NCBI RefSeq assembly: GCF_020283565.1 | Contig: NC_060065.1 | Span: 30,058,409 to 30,122,408, forward strand | Direction: 5' to 3' | From: Trifolium pratense | Taxonomy: Eukaryota; Streptophyta; Magnoliopsida; Fabales; Fabaceae | DNA length: 64,000 nt | Shown here: piece by piece, positions 34,999-46,647 of the stretch | How the letters are laid out: each line of letters opens with the position of its first letter | How positions within the stretch are numbered: the first letter of the stretch is position 1 | Program-made: the position numbers and the translations under genes | The notes under the pieces: model-generated | Told to the model about the DNA's origin: nothing | The model's input: only the letters and a program-made list of their open reading frames with translations | The model's database searches: none

Positions 34999-37900
34999 AT
35001 GGCAACTGGGTCGAACTTAGAATCAGTGAACAACAAAAGGGGTGGTGGCACTATTGAACCTAAAGTTCCACCTTTTGTTCCAAAAACTGGTTACAATCCA
35101 AGAGATTTACGTTCATGGGCCAAGAGAACTGGTTTTGTTTCTGATTATTCAGGTGAAGCAGGGACAAGTGGAAGTGAAAAGTTTGAACCTTTTCAACTGA
35201 GGGGAAGAAAAGAGAATGAGCCTAAGATAGAGATAGATCCAGTTGTTGGGAGGATGAGAGACAATAGAGGTATTGAGATCCAACCAGCTTCACATGGAGG
35301 GGTTGGATTGGAGGAGAATGTGAAAAAAGAGAATGAGCCTGTTTTGGCTTTGAATCCTGATGGTGAGAGGAAAGTTGGTATGAGAGGGAATGGTAATGGT
35401 AATGGAAGTAATGGTAATGGTAGTAATGGTCATGGAGTATCTGCAGTTGCTCCTATGCAAGATGAAAAGTATGATGAGGAGAATGTGGTACAAGATGAAG
35501 TTAAGGTTGATTTGTTTCCAGAAGGAGTGGAACCTGTTGTTGATGGTGGATGGAAGGGACCGTCAGAATTGAAGTGTGGTCTTAAAGAAAATCCGGGTTT
35601 TGGTTAGTTTATGTTTCATTGTTTTTCTGTTGGTTATTCTTAGAATTTGGGTTGGGCCTAACTCAACCCTGCAAAATCGTCTTGTAAGATGATGACCGCC
35701 GTTGCTTATAACTCAGGTCATGCCATCCCGCATCCAATGTGCGACAACACCCCTCACGCCCAACGGGTTTGGTGCGTGGATATAAATGATCGGTGGTCCG
35801 ATAGCAGAAACCTAATAGTAGGTGGCCCAATAGATCTCGGAGAGGCTCTGATACCATGTTAGATTCTGGGTTGGACCTAACTCAACCCTACAAATCCGGA
35901 TTGTTAGATGAGGATTGCCTCTACTTATAAACCCATGTTTAGGTTATCTTGCATCCAATGTGCGACTCTCTCTTAACAGTTATGATTGTTAATTATCTCA
36001 TATGGTTTATTTGATTCATTAGTTATAGTAGTTTATGTTTTAGAAAATGCTGATTTTGGATTGTTTGAAAGTAGTTTTGCTTAACTTGAGTACATGCGGA
36101 ACAAAATTAATGTCTTATGATGAACATTTGAACTGTGTAATACTGTGTAACTGTGTTTTAAGCAATGTGAATTGAATGTAGCTAAATCCATGTGTTTTAA
36201 TGATGTGTATTATCTTAAGAATAGATTAGGAAGCAAGATAAATTAGCATAATCATGTTCCTTTCTTTAACTTGCCCAAAAATCAATAACTCGGTTTTACT
36301 TACACTTTTATATCTTCAACTGCAGTATCTCTTATCTATTATGGCTTACAGCACTATCTATCATTGGCTGGTTCACTTGTATTGATCCCATTAGTCATGG
36401 TGCCAGTTATGGGTGGAACCGATGTAAGCGTATGCTGTTATTTACCATTTATTACTCTCTACGACAATCAATAGTTCTTCGGATTTTACTTTTTTATGTT
36501 AACATTAATCACTGATGACAGAAGGATACCGCTACCGTAATTTCTACAATGTTGTTTATTTCTGGCATCACAACTATACTGCACTCCTACTTTGGTACTA
36601 GACTGCCTTTAGTTCAAGGGAGTTCTTTTGTGTATTTAGCACCGGCGTTAGTCATTATAAATGCTCAAGATTATCGCAATCTTACAGAACATGTAAGTTC
36701 CTAGTTCATTAACAAACACAATCTTAATTCATCAATTACTCAAGGTTCTTAATCCTGGTTATTTCAATTGCAGAAATTTAGGCACATAATGAGGGAACTT
36801 CAAGGTGCTATAATTGTTGGTTCAATCTTCCAATGTATCTTGGGATTTAGTGGCTTGATGTCTATCCTACTCAGGTAACAAGAATTTTTACGTCATATCT
36901 TTGTTCTATTCACCATAAATATCTTTCTTCATTTGTTCAATTTAGTAAATTTGTATATTTTATTAGTATGATGTTCTGCTACCTCATTGAAAATATACGA
37001 TGTGTGTGCATTAACGTGCGAGATAAAGAGGTGCATGATATTGGTCAATGAAGGGATAAGTAATACTGAACTTTTATCAAATGAGAGTTGTCACGATTTC
37101 GGTCTCGCATGTCAATTCTTTACAATATTACAATTTGTTGTAGGTTAATCAACCCAGTCGTGGTTGCGCCAACTGTTGCTGCCGTAGGTTTAGCATTCTT
37201 TAGTTACGGTTTTTCACAAGCTGGCATTTGCTTGGAAATTACTGTTCCACAAATTGCACTGGTTCTATTATTTACTCTGGTGAGTCATGCAGCACCAATC
37301 ACTGGTTCCAAAGTAATTGCTTGATTTATAAACAGGTCACGGGATTTGGAATTTTGTTAAATTAGATTTTTATGTTCAGATATTCATTATTTCTTTATTT
37401 TGTCTTGTTTGAAGCATCTCCGAGGAGTATCTATCTTTGGACGCCACTTATTTCGAATTTATGCCGTAAGTATCTAAAATTAAGACATTCTTTCTTCATT
37501 TTATATTGAGAATATGTGGCTATAATAACAGACTCTTACAAATTACTTTTTTCATATATGTAGGTTCCATTGAGTGTATCATTAGTTTGGATATTTGCAT
37601 CCTTTTTAACAGCAGGGGGTGTGTATAATTACAAAGGATGCAATCCCGATATACCGAGTTCAAACATTCTTACAGACGCATGTAGACAGCATGCATATAC
37701 CATGAAGCATTGCAGGGCTGATTCCGATGCATTATCTACTGCTGCATGGGTCAGAATCCCTTACCCTTTACAGTGGGGCATCCCTATTTTCCACTTCAGG
37801 ACTTCCATAGTCATGGTCATAGTGTCACTCGTTGCCTCTGTCGATTCAGTAAGTATCACATTTAAAAGTTTAGATGGATTTTTGTTTTGAAAGTAAGGAT

Positions 37901-40461
37901 TACATATAGCGGCGTATCCAGGACTCCGAGTCACTAGTTTATCCTTTTTCCAGGTTGGAACTTATCGTACTACTTCTCTTCAAGTTAATTCGAGGCCTCC
38001 AACTCGAGGAGTTGTTAGCCGAGGTATTGCACTAGAGGGTTTGTGTAGTATATTGGCTGGTCTTTGGGGCTCAGGTACTGGTTCAACGACTTTGACAGAA
38101 AACGTGCACACAATTAACAGCACAAAGGTGGCAAGTAGGATAGTAGTGGAACTTGGAGCAGTTTTCTTGATCATATTCTCATTTATAGGTAAAGCAACAA
38201 CCCTTCGTGTCAAAATCCATAATTGTAGATTAAAGTTTAGACGTTTCTCTATACAGGCTGAACATACACTTAAATTGTATTTTCTTTTTGTAGGGAAAGT
38301 GGGTGCCCTTCTTGCTTCCATTCCACAGGCTTTGGCTGCTGCCGTACTGTGTTTCATGTGGGCTCTTACCGTGACATTGGGCCTATCGACTTTACAGTAT
38401 GCTCAATCAGCCAGCTTCAGGAATATGACAATCGTTGGTGTTGCCTTGTTCCTTGGTATGTCCATTCCATCTTATTTTCAACAATACCAACCTGAGTCGA
38501 GTCTTATACTTCCCAGTTATCTGCTTCCTTATGCGGCGGCATCAAGTGGGCCATTTCATTCAGGCCTTAAACAAGTAAGTCACTTCTGTATGCAGAAACA
38601 TATTAATGATCTTATTTTACATATTTCTCTATCTGCGATAAATATTTATGATCTTAGTTTACATATTTCTCTCTCTGCAATAAATAGTTAAGGGTATTAT
38701 TGACAAGGCAAATGCTACTTATCGCGGGAACCAGAATCACGAATTTGTCCTGAATGATGTGGCACCGATTTGCATCATCTAACTGTTAATTTAATAAACC
38801 CTGTTTCTCTCTTCTCTCTCATCTCATCCCCAACTACAACAGCCCCCTTGTTTTTTTTAATGCAATTCTCCTTTGCTCCTCTTCTGAATTTCTCTCTCAA
38901 ATTCTTGGCTGATTGTTTTCCCCTCTCTTTCATAATATTTCTCTCAAACTCTTGTAACCAAGATCTTTCTATTACCTCTCAAGGCCAGCTTGTTGCTCAA
39001 TTGGGTTTTGTTTTTTCCTTGTTTGGAAGTACTGTTAAGATGGGGTTTTTAAAAGTAAAGATTTTGATAACAATTTGGGTTTAGAAAGTCTTTATTTTGA
39101 GGGTGTATCCATGGAGATCATTGGGGAATTGGTTGGCTATAGAAGAGATTAATAAATTGAAGCTTCTGAACTGTAAAATAATGGATGGTTCTTACTTTGT
39201 TCTTTGTTTGCTGGGTAACAAATTAAGCTCAAAATGAGTGTGGTTTGATAGTGTTTGTTGTAACTTTTGAAGTTTGATTTGTTGGCCTCATTTCTATTTG
39301 TAGACATGAGAACAAAAAAATTAGTGGCGGGTTCATAAAAAATAGATAAATAAAAAGCAGAGAAAGGTTTTTTCAGACAAAGCGGTGACGGGAAGCGGTT
39401 ACAATAATTTTTGAAGCACTATCGTTATTTGTTTTGGTAGAAGTTAAAATAAATACGTATATAATAAATGCTCAAACGGATTTCATGATACATTCGTGAG
39501 GATTTTCCTCGCGAGATATAGCAGCGCTGTATTGACAAAACCAAAACTAATGTTGCAGTGAATTTTAAAAACGACAAATAAACAATTTTTTTCTACAAAA
39601 GCGACAATTAAAAAGGTACGGTGAGAGTAGTTTACAGATTGTTCCTGCTTGGAACTGAGATATCGATACTTAGCTAGATGATGCTCTAGGTCTAAGTCTG
39701 AGTGTATGTGTGTATGTAGAATGTGATGATCTTTCTTAGGTCACAGGGGACCTATATATAGGCTAGGCCATAACGGCCTTGGGCGAGATTCCCTCGCCCT
39801 AGTAGTGGAGTTACTGACGCCGCCATTCCAGGGGTCGTTCCCCCATGTGGTCTGTTATTTCGGCCTTATCCCCTCACGACTAGGGGAAGACATTGGCGTT
39901 ACGGGAAGGTATTCGGGCTTGGTCCTTTTGGGCTCCTGTAGTCCTAGGCGAATGGCCCAATAGGCGAGGTTGGGCTTGGGCGAATAGCCCCCCGGTTTTT
40001 TATCCGGTCCACAGATGAATATGCCTATCACTAAGTATAGATTATTTCACAAGACCCTATCATTCTCATTGACACGTCACAGTATAAACTTGTTTGAACT
40101 ATGGTTAGATAGTGAAATATAATCAGACGGCTGTGTAAAACTTATTGTCTTATTGTTCATGTATAGTTATCAAACTCCTGTATTTTTGTTTTAATATTGA
40201 TGAGCTGAGTGGTCATTTTCTTTGTCCAAAACTTACCAGCTTGATTTTGCTATCAATGCTCTTATGTCCATGAACATGGTGGTTACACTGTTGGTGGCAT
40301 TTCTACTGGACAACACTGTCCCAGGAAGTAAAGAAGAACGAGGCGTGTATATATGGTCAAGAGCTGAAGACGTTGCCGCAGATGCTTCACTGCAATCTGA
40401 ATACTCCCTACCAAAGAAAGTTGCATGGTGTTGCTGTTGGTTGAAGTGTTTAGGGGTCTAA
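34999..40461 (+). CDS. NAT11: Nucleobase-ascorbate transporter, NAT11/NAT12 clade
   Basis: Ten exons: 34999-35602, 36326-36423, 36522-36692, 36774-36874, 37144-37279, 37415-37465, 37564-37848, 37954-38188, 38294-38574, 40240-40461. They join in frame to 727 aa with GT..AG throughout. Exon 1 is a ~200-residue soluble N-terminal extension (RSWAKRTGFVSDYSGE, Gly/Asn repeat GNGNGNGSNGNGSNGHG) that marks the NAT11/12 clade. The membrane core follows: YGLQHYLSLAGS (QH motif of TM1), RLINPVVVAPTVAAVGL, YKGCNPDIPSSN loop, SVDSVGTYRTTSL, and the signature region GSGTGSTTLTENVHTINSTK. The C-terminus has LDNTVPGSKEERGVYIWS. The family is 12-14 TM symporters of purines/xanthine or ascorbate at the plasma membrane; substrate is not deducible here. 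The NAT11 symbol rests on the N-terminal motif and is less sure than the clade. Confidence 0.93.
35638..35978 (-). mobile_element. TRIM (miniature LTR retrotransposon) in NAT intron 1
   Basis: Two short LTRs (35638-35749 and 35857-35978) with matching TCGCACATTGGATGC and GGTTGAGTT words flank a ~107-bp interior. The 5-bp duplication GTTAT lies at 35633-35637 and 35979-35983. In minus orientation, the LTR starts TGTTAAGAGA and ends TCTAACA, followed directly by TGGTATCAGAGCC (35856-35844), the initiator-tRNA-Met primer site. The polypurine tract GTGAGGGG lies before the other LTR. There is no coding capacity. Confidence 0.93.
39600..40020. repeat. GC-rich block in NAT intron 9
   Basis: Between 39740 and 40015 the intron turns GC-rich with repeated GGCGA and CCTCGCC/CCCTCGCC words (GGGCGAGATTCCCTCGCCC is itself palindromic). 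It is unlike the AT-rich intron around it and probably inserted DNA, such as a solo LTR or part of one. Borders and target duplication were not found. Confidence 0.45.
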
Positions 40462-40469
40462 CTTCGGAC

Positions 40470-41480
40470 ATTAAGAAAAAGGTATTGAAGATCATGAAGT
40501 AAAAGGTAAATGTACATTGTAATATAGTTATTTATAGCAACATTAAATTGGAGAAAGGTTTGAAATATTCATTATGCTAGGAAAATTGTTTAGTTACTTT
40601 AACATGTCAGTCAAAATTGTCTAGTGAAAGAAAACAATGTATTTAAGAGTTAAGAGTTACTAAATATTTTTTTTTTTATCATTAAGTGTTTATTATTTTA
40701 AAGTTCACATCCAGTATTTAAGAGTTGTCGCAAGTCACTGACAAAGGGGAAAAAATGCGGACATTGATTATCTACACTGTTTAGTAACTATAGTATATTT
40801 AGGAGAGAAAGTTTACTAAGAAAGAGTTGGTAGATTCCTCGAGCCTACCCGCTATTTTAGCTGCGGTACTTTCCGCCTCCATATTACTAAAAAAAACTTT
40901 ACATATTTCTGAAAGTGTAGTTTTGAACAGCATAAATTATAATTTGTTCTTTTTTTAGGTGTACTTTCATTATTGAACTCGTGTTGAGGGGCATGGAAAT
41001 TTTTTCTGCTATTTTTTCAGGCTAACAATCGTTCAAAAATGTTAATGAGAAGGAAAAATGTGACGGTCATAATTTATGAATTTAACTGTACAATGTACAA
41101 AATCCAATGAACGGAATGTGTAATTTGGTGGTAATGTGTGTTTCAGCCTTAAATTCGTCTAGTTATATTCTATCATGTTATCACAATGCAAGTATTTTTT
41201 TAAAAAAATATCATTATAATGTAATAAGATAGTAAAATATGATTACATATAAAATTTGGATGAGATTTTCGAGTATTTTTCAGTTTAACCATAACTTGAG
41301 TCCTTGAAATGCAAACGTTAAAACTCTTGAGTTCACTATACTATTGTAAATTTGTAATCCTACTAAAGGTTAATTATTGCAAGTGCACGCTGAGTATATA
41401 GATAGTTTATATGCCAAAAATACACGGACATTTTGGCCTAACGACCTCCCATTTAACAAAAAAATAAAATAATATCAATC
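40470..41480. other. NAT 3' UTR and downstream intergenic DNA
   Basis: No further gene supported. AT-rich. The first few hundred bases after 40461 probably include the NAT 3' UTR. Confidence 0.4.
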
Positions 41481-41486
41481 GTTAGT

Positions 41487-41632
41487 TGATTTTGTGGTGA
41501 TTGGCGTTGAACTTGGTAGGGAGGACCGCAGTTCGATCCCCTGCAACTGCGATCGAGAGGGGGCTGAAACCACTTGATGTCAAAATTGACCCCCGAACCA
41601 GATTCAACTGGTGGTGAAAAACAAAAAAAAAC
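41487..41632 (+). mobile_element. tRNA-derived SINE
   Basis: B box AGTTCGATCCCC near 41531, an A-box-like TGGTGATTGGCG upstream, and an A-rich end AAACAAAAAAAAAC. It contains the palindromic GCAGTTCGATC..CTGCAACTGCG segment. Confidence 0.65.
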
Positions 41633-41670
41633 AATTAAATAAAATAATATGGACATTTATAGTATATGAA

Positions 41671-41710
41671 CTAGCTACATACTCGTGCATACGCACGGGA
41701 CGCGCAAATG
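41671..41710 (-). mobile_element. Helitron 3' terminus on the minus strand
   Basis: Read on the minus strand: CCCGTGCGTATGCACGAG stem-loop, then TATGTAGCTAG at the end, followed by T. This matches the terminus at 32391 in layout. The element would extend rightward from 41671; its 5' end was not found. Confidence 0.55.
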
Positions 41711-41825
41711 TTTTTTTTTTCTTACTAGAGCTTTTAAAAATTGTTGATTAACTTCTTAATTATAAGGAAAAAAAGCTAGGTAAAAACGGTACCATAGTCT
41801 ACAACAGGATGATAAGAGAGATCAA

Positions 41826-42267
41826 ATGGATAATAGTGTAATGCCGATGCTCGCTCGAGGTCTAGATGAGACAGTTGTTCCGCGTTGGGATGATATGGAA
41901 TTGGGAGGGGATTGTCTCCCGTGTAAATACCACGGGAGAGTATCCAGTTTCAAAATCCACCCTTCATTACTTTTTTTTGTTATGATTGAACACATGCAAA
42001 AAACAAAATGGGTGGTTTGGATTTAATGGGAGAAAAATGTGACCGGAGACAATCTGCTCCCATATGGAATTACCTTCATCTCAGTCCTTGGAGTCAAAGA
42101 ATGAACAGAACATGATCGCCAACATTGGATATGTTGGGGATGAATGGGATGAGGAATATGATATGGGGAAGAGGAAGAAGTTAAGGAGATTGAAGCAGAG
42201 TTTTGGTAGGCCAAATATTTTCCAACTGAATTTTGTATTTGGCTTATATATGGTTGAGTTTAATTAG
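41826..42267 (+). pseudogene. C-terminal fragment resembling a ubiquitin carboxyl-terminal hydrolase (UBP23-like), split by a MITE
   Basis: The left part reads LARGLDETVVPRWDDMEL. The right part, beyond an inserted 159-bp element, reads SKNEQNMIANIGYVGDEWDE then EYDMGKRKK. The YVGDEWDEEYDxGKRKK pattern is what I associate with the C-terminus of plant UBP23-type deubiquitinases, but I could not confirm it. The catalytic Cys/His boxes are absent, so it could not act as a protease. It lies just inside a Helitron-like terminus at 41671. Confidence 0.5.
41903..42061. mobile_element. 159-bp MITE in the UBP-like fragment
   Basis: The inverted ends GGGAGGGGATTGTCTCC and, from the right, GGGAGCAGATTGTCTCCG are flanked by ATATGGAATT (41893-41902, 42062-42071). 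A 9-10 bp duplication suggests a MULE-type MITE. One copy of the duplicated word continues the fragment's reading frame. Confidence 0.85.
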
Positions 42268-42269
42268 GT

Positions 42270-43302
42270 ATGAAATAAAAACTTTAAAAGTTGTAATTTA
42301 CGGTTTCTCCCGTACACTATTTACAAATTGTATACAAGCAATCTCACGTTCCTTTTTTGTTTTTATTTTTGCTTTTCCATAGTTTCCTTCTACTAGAAGT
42401 AATCTTAGTTTCGACGTGCCAGACCACTAAATGTAGATATGAGAATTTAGCTTCTTCTGTTAGACTCAACCCTCGGTTGTCACAATCTCGCTTTGTAACG
42501 ATATTCAGAACAGACGAATGCAGATTAAAAAATTGGCAGTGTTTGACAAAACACTCGTTAACTTTCCTAGTACACCTATGTTTTGTGCAAAATGTTTTCA
42601 TGTCCTTCACTAACATGACAACAATATTGTAGGCAGCATTTGCATGATTAGAAACTGCCTTAGTTCTGAACTCCTCATTCTTATATAATTTACAGAAACA
42701 ATGAGGCCATGATGAAAAACATGTAAATTCTGCACAATTTTACCTCCTGATGATGCTAGGAGATATCCATTCATCACAGCTTTACAATACAAAAGATCTT
42801 TGAACATGGTGTGGGTAGAAACAGAGAGGTTGAATGGAAAAGTTCAGGTGATACAAGTGACATATAGGCATAGCATAACATAAATGCAAGAGGGGAAAAA
42901 ATCAGAATAAGAATATTTCAAACTAGCTAGTATTTTGGAAATATCGAGCACCAACTTAATGCAAAAGACGATTCACTCAAAGTGAGCATTAAAAAGGTTA
43001 AAACTACAGCACAAGAGTATAAGAATATGATGCCAGTATGTGTAGCATAGAACACATTCTTGCAAAGTGCAAACAGACTCTTAAACAGCCAATTTGTTTA
43101 TCTAGAATGCTCGGAAGATATATAGATAATAGAGTGACTTGTGAAACCATTATGGTTTATAGGTCAATGACAGTAACAATTTAAACATTCATGCCCACTA
43201 CAGACCAAAAAGATAAAATCATGTCCACATGTACAACAAACTTTATAAAACCGTACTTAAGATAATACTTAAAATCTTCATAGGAAAGAGTAAAAATAAA
43301 AG
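42270..43302. other. Hsp70 3' flank (shared with 61215-63220)
   Basis: No separate gene. From about 42240 to the Hsp70 stop, the sequence is collinear with 61215-63220 near the second Hsp70 copy. Shared words include GGTTGAGTTT, GAAGTAATC, GACCACTAAATGTAGAT/GTCACTAAATGTGGAT, and GTGTTTGACAAAA. Confidence 0.7.
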
Positions 43303-45680
43303 CTAACCAGTCTTAGCTATGATGTGTCCGAACATATTTTTGAGCTCCTTCAAATGATTCTCGAGAACATCTATGTCATTGTAATGGTGATTCTCATTCT
43401 CATCAACCAAACCTGTGGCCACCTTAATTGCATCTTCGATCTTCTTGATTTCTTCTGAGGAGAGCCTTAAATTAATATTCTTCTTTAAAGCACTTCTCAT
43501 TTTGTAAATGTAGTCATCCAATGCATTCACTGCTTCAGCCTTCCTTAGGAATTTCATGTCCTCAGCATGGTAACTCTCGGCTTCTTTAATCAATTTTTTA
43601 ATTTCTTCAGCTGACATCCTTTCTTTGTGATTGGATATTGTAATTTCATTCATTTTGCCACTGCACTTTTCCTTAGCAGAAACTGTCAAAATACCATTTT
43701 CATCTATAGCAAAACAGACATCCAAAGGATGGCCACGAGGAGCCAGGGTATGACCAGAAAGAATAAATGAACCAAGCAAATTGTTGTCACTAGCTCTTGT
43801 TCTCTCACCCTCAAAAACCTCAATCATGGAACTGGATTGGTTATCTTCGATTGTAACATATGGTCTTGTCTTCTTGACAGGAATGCAAGTGTTTCGAGGA
43901 ATCACCACACTCATGATATCTCCTAGTACAGACCTACCAAGAGACAAAGGTGTAACATCCTGCAGCACCAACTTAGGAACATTCTTAATGTCATCACACA
44001 ACAAAGCAGCCTGAACAGCTGCCCCATAAGCTACAGCCTCATCAGGGTTAATGCTCTTGCACAACTCCTTCCCCTTGAAAAACTCCTGCAACAGCTGCTG
44101 CACTTTGGGAATCCTAGAAGACCCACCAACAAGAACAACATCATTTACCTTACTCTTGTCCATCTTAGCATCATTAAGACAACTTTCAACAATCTTCGCA
44201 CATTCATTGAAAAGGTCCATATTCATTTCCTCAAACTTGGCCCTATTAATTGACGAAGAAAAGTCAATGCCTTGGAATAAAGAATCCACCTCAATAGCGG
44301 CGACAACAAGAAAAGAAAGTGTTCTTTTGGCCTTCTCGCAAGCAGTTCTCAACCTCCTCAAAGCTCTTGGATTCCCGCTAATATCTAATTTCTTCTTTCT
44401 CTTGAACTCTTGTACAAAGTAGTTCACCATTCTGTTATCAAAGTCCTCTCCACCAAGGTGAGTGTTTCCAGCAGTGGCCTTAACTTGGAATACATTATCC
44501 TTAATTGTTAGGAGTGACACATCAAAAGTTCCACCACCAAGATCAAAGACAAAAATATTACGTTCTCCAACACAATTAGTTATCTTGTCAAGGCCATATG
44601 CAACAGCTGCAGCGGTGGGTTCATTCATTATCCTCATGACATTGAGGCCAGCAATAGCACCAGCATCTATGGTGGCCTTTCGTTGAGAATCACTGAAATA
44701 AGCAGGCACAGTAACAACTGCATTTTTAACCGGTGATCCCAAGTACATCTCAGAAATTTCTCGCATCTTTGTGAGTATCATAGATGATACTTCTTCGGCA
44801 CAGAGCTGCTTCTCCTGATTCTTGTAATTAACAGTAATCATGGGTTTGTCATTGATACCAGCAACAACCTTGAATGGCCACAATAGAATATCATCTCTAA
44901 CAACTTGATCACTAAACTTCCTACCAATTAACCTCTTAGCATCTGAAAAAATAAAATTAGTATTTCTCATGATTCAATTGTGATCAGCATTAATAATAAC
45001 AAAACAATAAAAACAATACAAATAAATAGTTTGTAGTAGCTCTGTTGTGATGGTTGGATAAATCAAATGGATAGTTATGAATGAAGTTTAATTACTCTGT
45101 TGGTCCTTAAACTATTAGGAAATTTCTAAATAGATTCGCCAACAATAAATATTTGTCATTGTGTCCATGAATTTGTCAATAATTTGAAATTACACCCTTC
45201 AAACCAAGATATTGGGATTGGGCTCAAACAGTTAATGAGCTGCCCTAAGACGAATCGTTCGGGAGAACCGGAGTTCGGTTCCCGTGGAAACAATTCTTGG
45301 CAAGGCTTTATTTGCCTCGCGGCCGAACTCTGGATTACCAGGGCCCTTCCCCTGAGAACCAGAGGGTTAATACCAAAAACAAAATTACACCCTTCGACTA
45401 TTAAATAATTTGTAACTAGGTTTTATACTTTTAAAGGAAGTAGTGAGAAATAGAAAATACCAAAGACAGTGTTTTGAGGGTTAGCAGCAGCTTGATTCTT
45501 AGCAGCATCACCAACCAACCTTTGTTCTTCAGTAAAAGCAACAAAAGAAGGAGTTGTTCTGTTTCCTTGATCGTTGTGAATGATCTCAACTCGAGAATGT
45601 TGTTCCTGCCACACTGCAACACACGAGTATGTGGTGCCAAGGTCTATTCCAACACCAAGTCCTTCGTATTTCCTCGCCAT
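43303..45680 (-). CDS. Cytosolic-type Hsp70, divergent and lacking the EEVD tail
   Basis: Two exons, 45680-45461 and 44942-43303, give 619 aa. The intron splits the DAKRL codon (Asp), the usual place in plant cytosolic Hsp70 genes. Start chosen at MARKYEG, aligned with the family's N-terminus; an in-frame ATG lies 15 codons upstream. The nucleotide-binding domain has [33 protein letters not shown] and [17 protein letters not shown]. The substrate domain includes [10 protein letters not shown] and [20 protein letters not shown]. The helical lid is short, and the protein stops at HIIAKTG, where canonical members continue ~30 residues to EEVD, the docking site for TPR co-chaperones. ATP-driven folding activity is plausible; HOP/CHIP-type coupling is not expected. 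No heat-shock element was convincing. Confidence 0.9.
45201..45381 (+). mobile_element. SINE in the Hsp70 intron
   Basis: AAATTACACCCTTC is repeated exactly at 45187-45200 and 45382-45395. The element has B box AGTTCGGTTCCC near 45271 and ends AATACCAAAAAC. It is antisense to the gene. Confidence 0.9.
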
Positions 45681-46647
45681 GAATCTGTTAAAAAGTACAT
45701 AAACAAGTTCAGAAAAAACACACAAGTCAATATTTTGAGAAGAAAATGAGAAGCTTAACCTTAACTTGTAGTTGATTGTTGAAGTGAAGGTGTGAATGAA
45801 AATGCTCCTTGTTGAGGTTTATCTCTTCTGAAACCCTTAAAAGCAAAATCAAGTATTTGAAAACTTTTGCTGAACCTTTCAAACGTCTCTTCAGACTTAC
45901 AGTCACTGTTCACTTTTACAGTGAACCGTCAAAAATAACACGCAACCGTCATTTTTCGTGGTTTCAACTTGGATTTTTTTATCAAACTACTCCTGTAAAA
46001 ATAAAATAATACCAAATTACCCTACTTTTTTGAAAAATACCAAACTACCCTATTTTTTGGTGCGAGGAGAATGCTCGATTTTTTTCTCCCTGTACCCCCA
46101 CTTTTTTACTTTATTTCCGTAATACCCCATTTTAAAAACAATTCTCGTAATACCCCTGTTTGGGGACAAAACTGGATTTTTTTCCCAAAATATACCCCTC
46201 TCCCTCTCTTATTTCCCGTAATACCCCCCTCTCAATTTTTTTTCCCGTAATGCACCTCTGACAGAAGACCAACTGGGTAGCACCATTTGAAATGGCGTAA
46301 TGGCCATGTGATAGCGCCATTCAGAATGGCGCTATTGACTGCTTTTCTGCTTTTTCTGTGTCCCCTGCGCCATTGACTGCTTTTCTGCATCATGCCATTT
46401 GAAATGGCGCTATCAAACATGCATCAAGCCATTCAGAATGGCGCTATGCTCCTTGCTGTTATTTTTTCCAGACGCGCGCGTGGCTTGCTGCTTGGGAGGG
46501 AGAGAAAGAAAATATTTGTGTTTGAAATTTGTTAAATTTTTTCTACTATCTCATTCTATAAATACCACATTTCACACATTCATTTTTCACTCAACTAACT
46601 TCATCTTATTCATTTTATTATCTTTCACTCTCTTTATTTTATAAATA

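Noticed and set aside
35638..35978. Cassandra-type TRIM with a 5S rRNA-like promoter
   Set aside because: No 5S-like internal control region could be read in either LTR.
37980..38357. Minus-strand frame opposite NAT exon 8
   Set aside because: Shadow of the transporter exon, with no supporting motif.
43781..44686. Plus-strand frames opposite the Hsp70
   Set aside because: Shadows of the conserved minus-strand Hsp70 codons.
46232..46420. 62-81 aa frames in the MULE TIRs (also 48565-48910)
   Set aside because: Identical frames appear on opposite strands of the two arms because the arms are inverted copies; no protein features.
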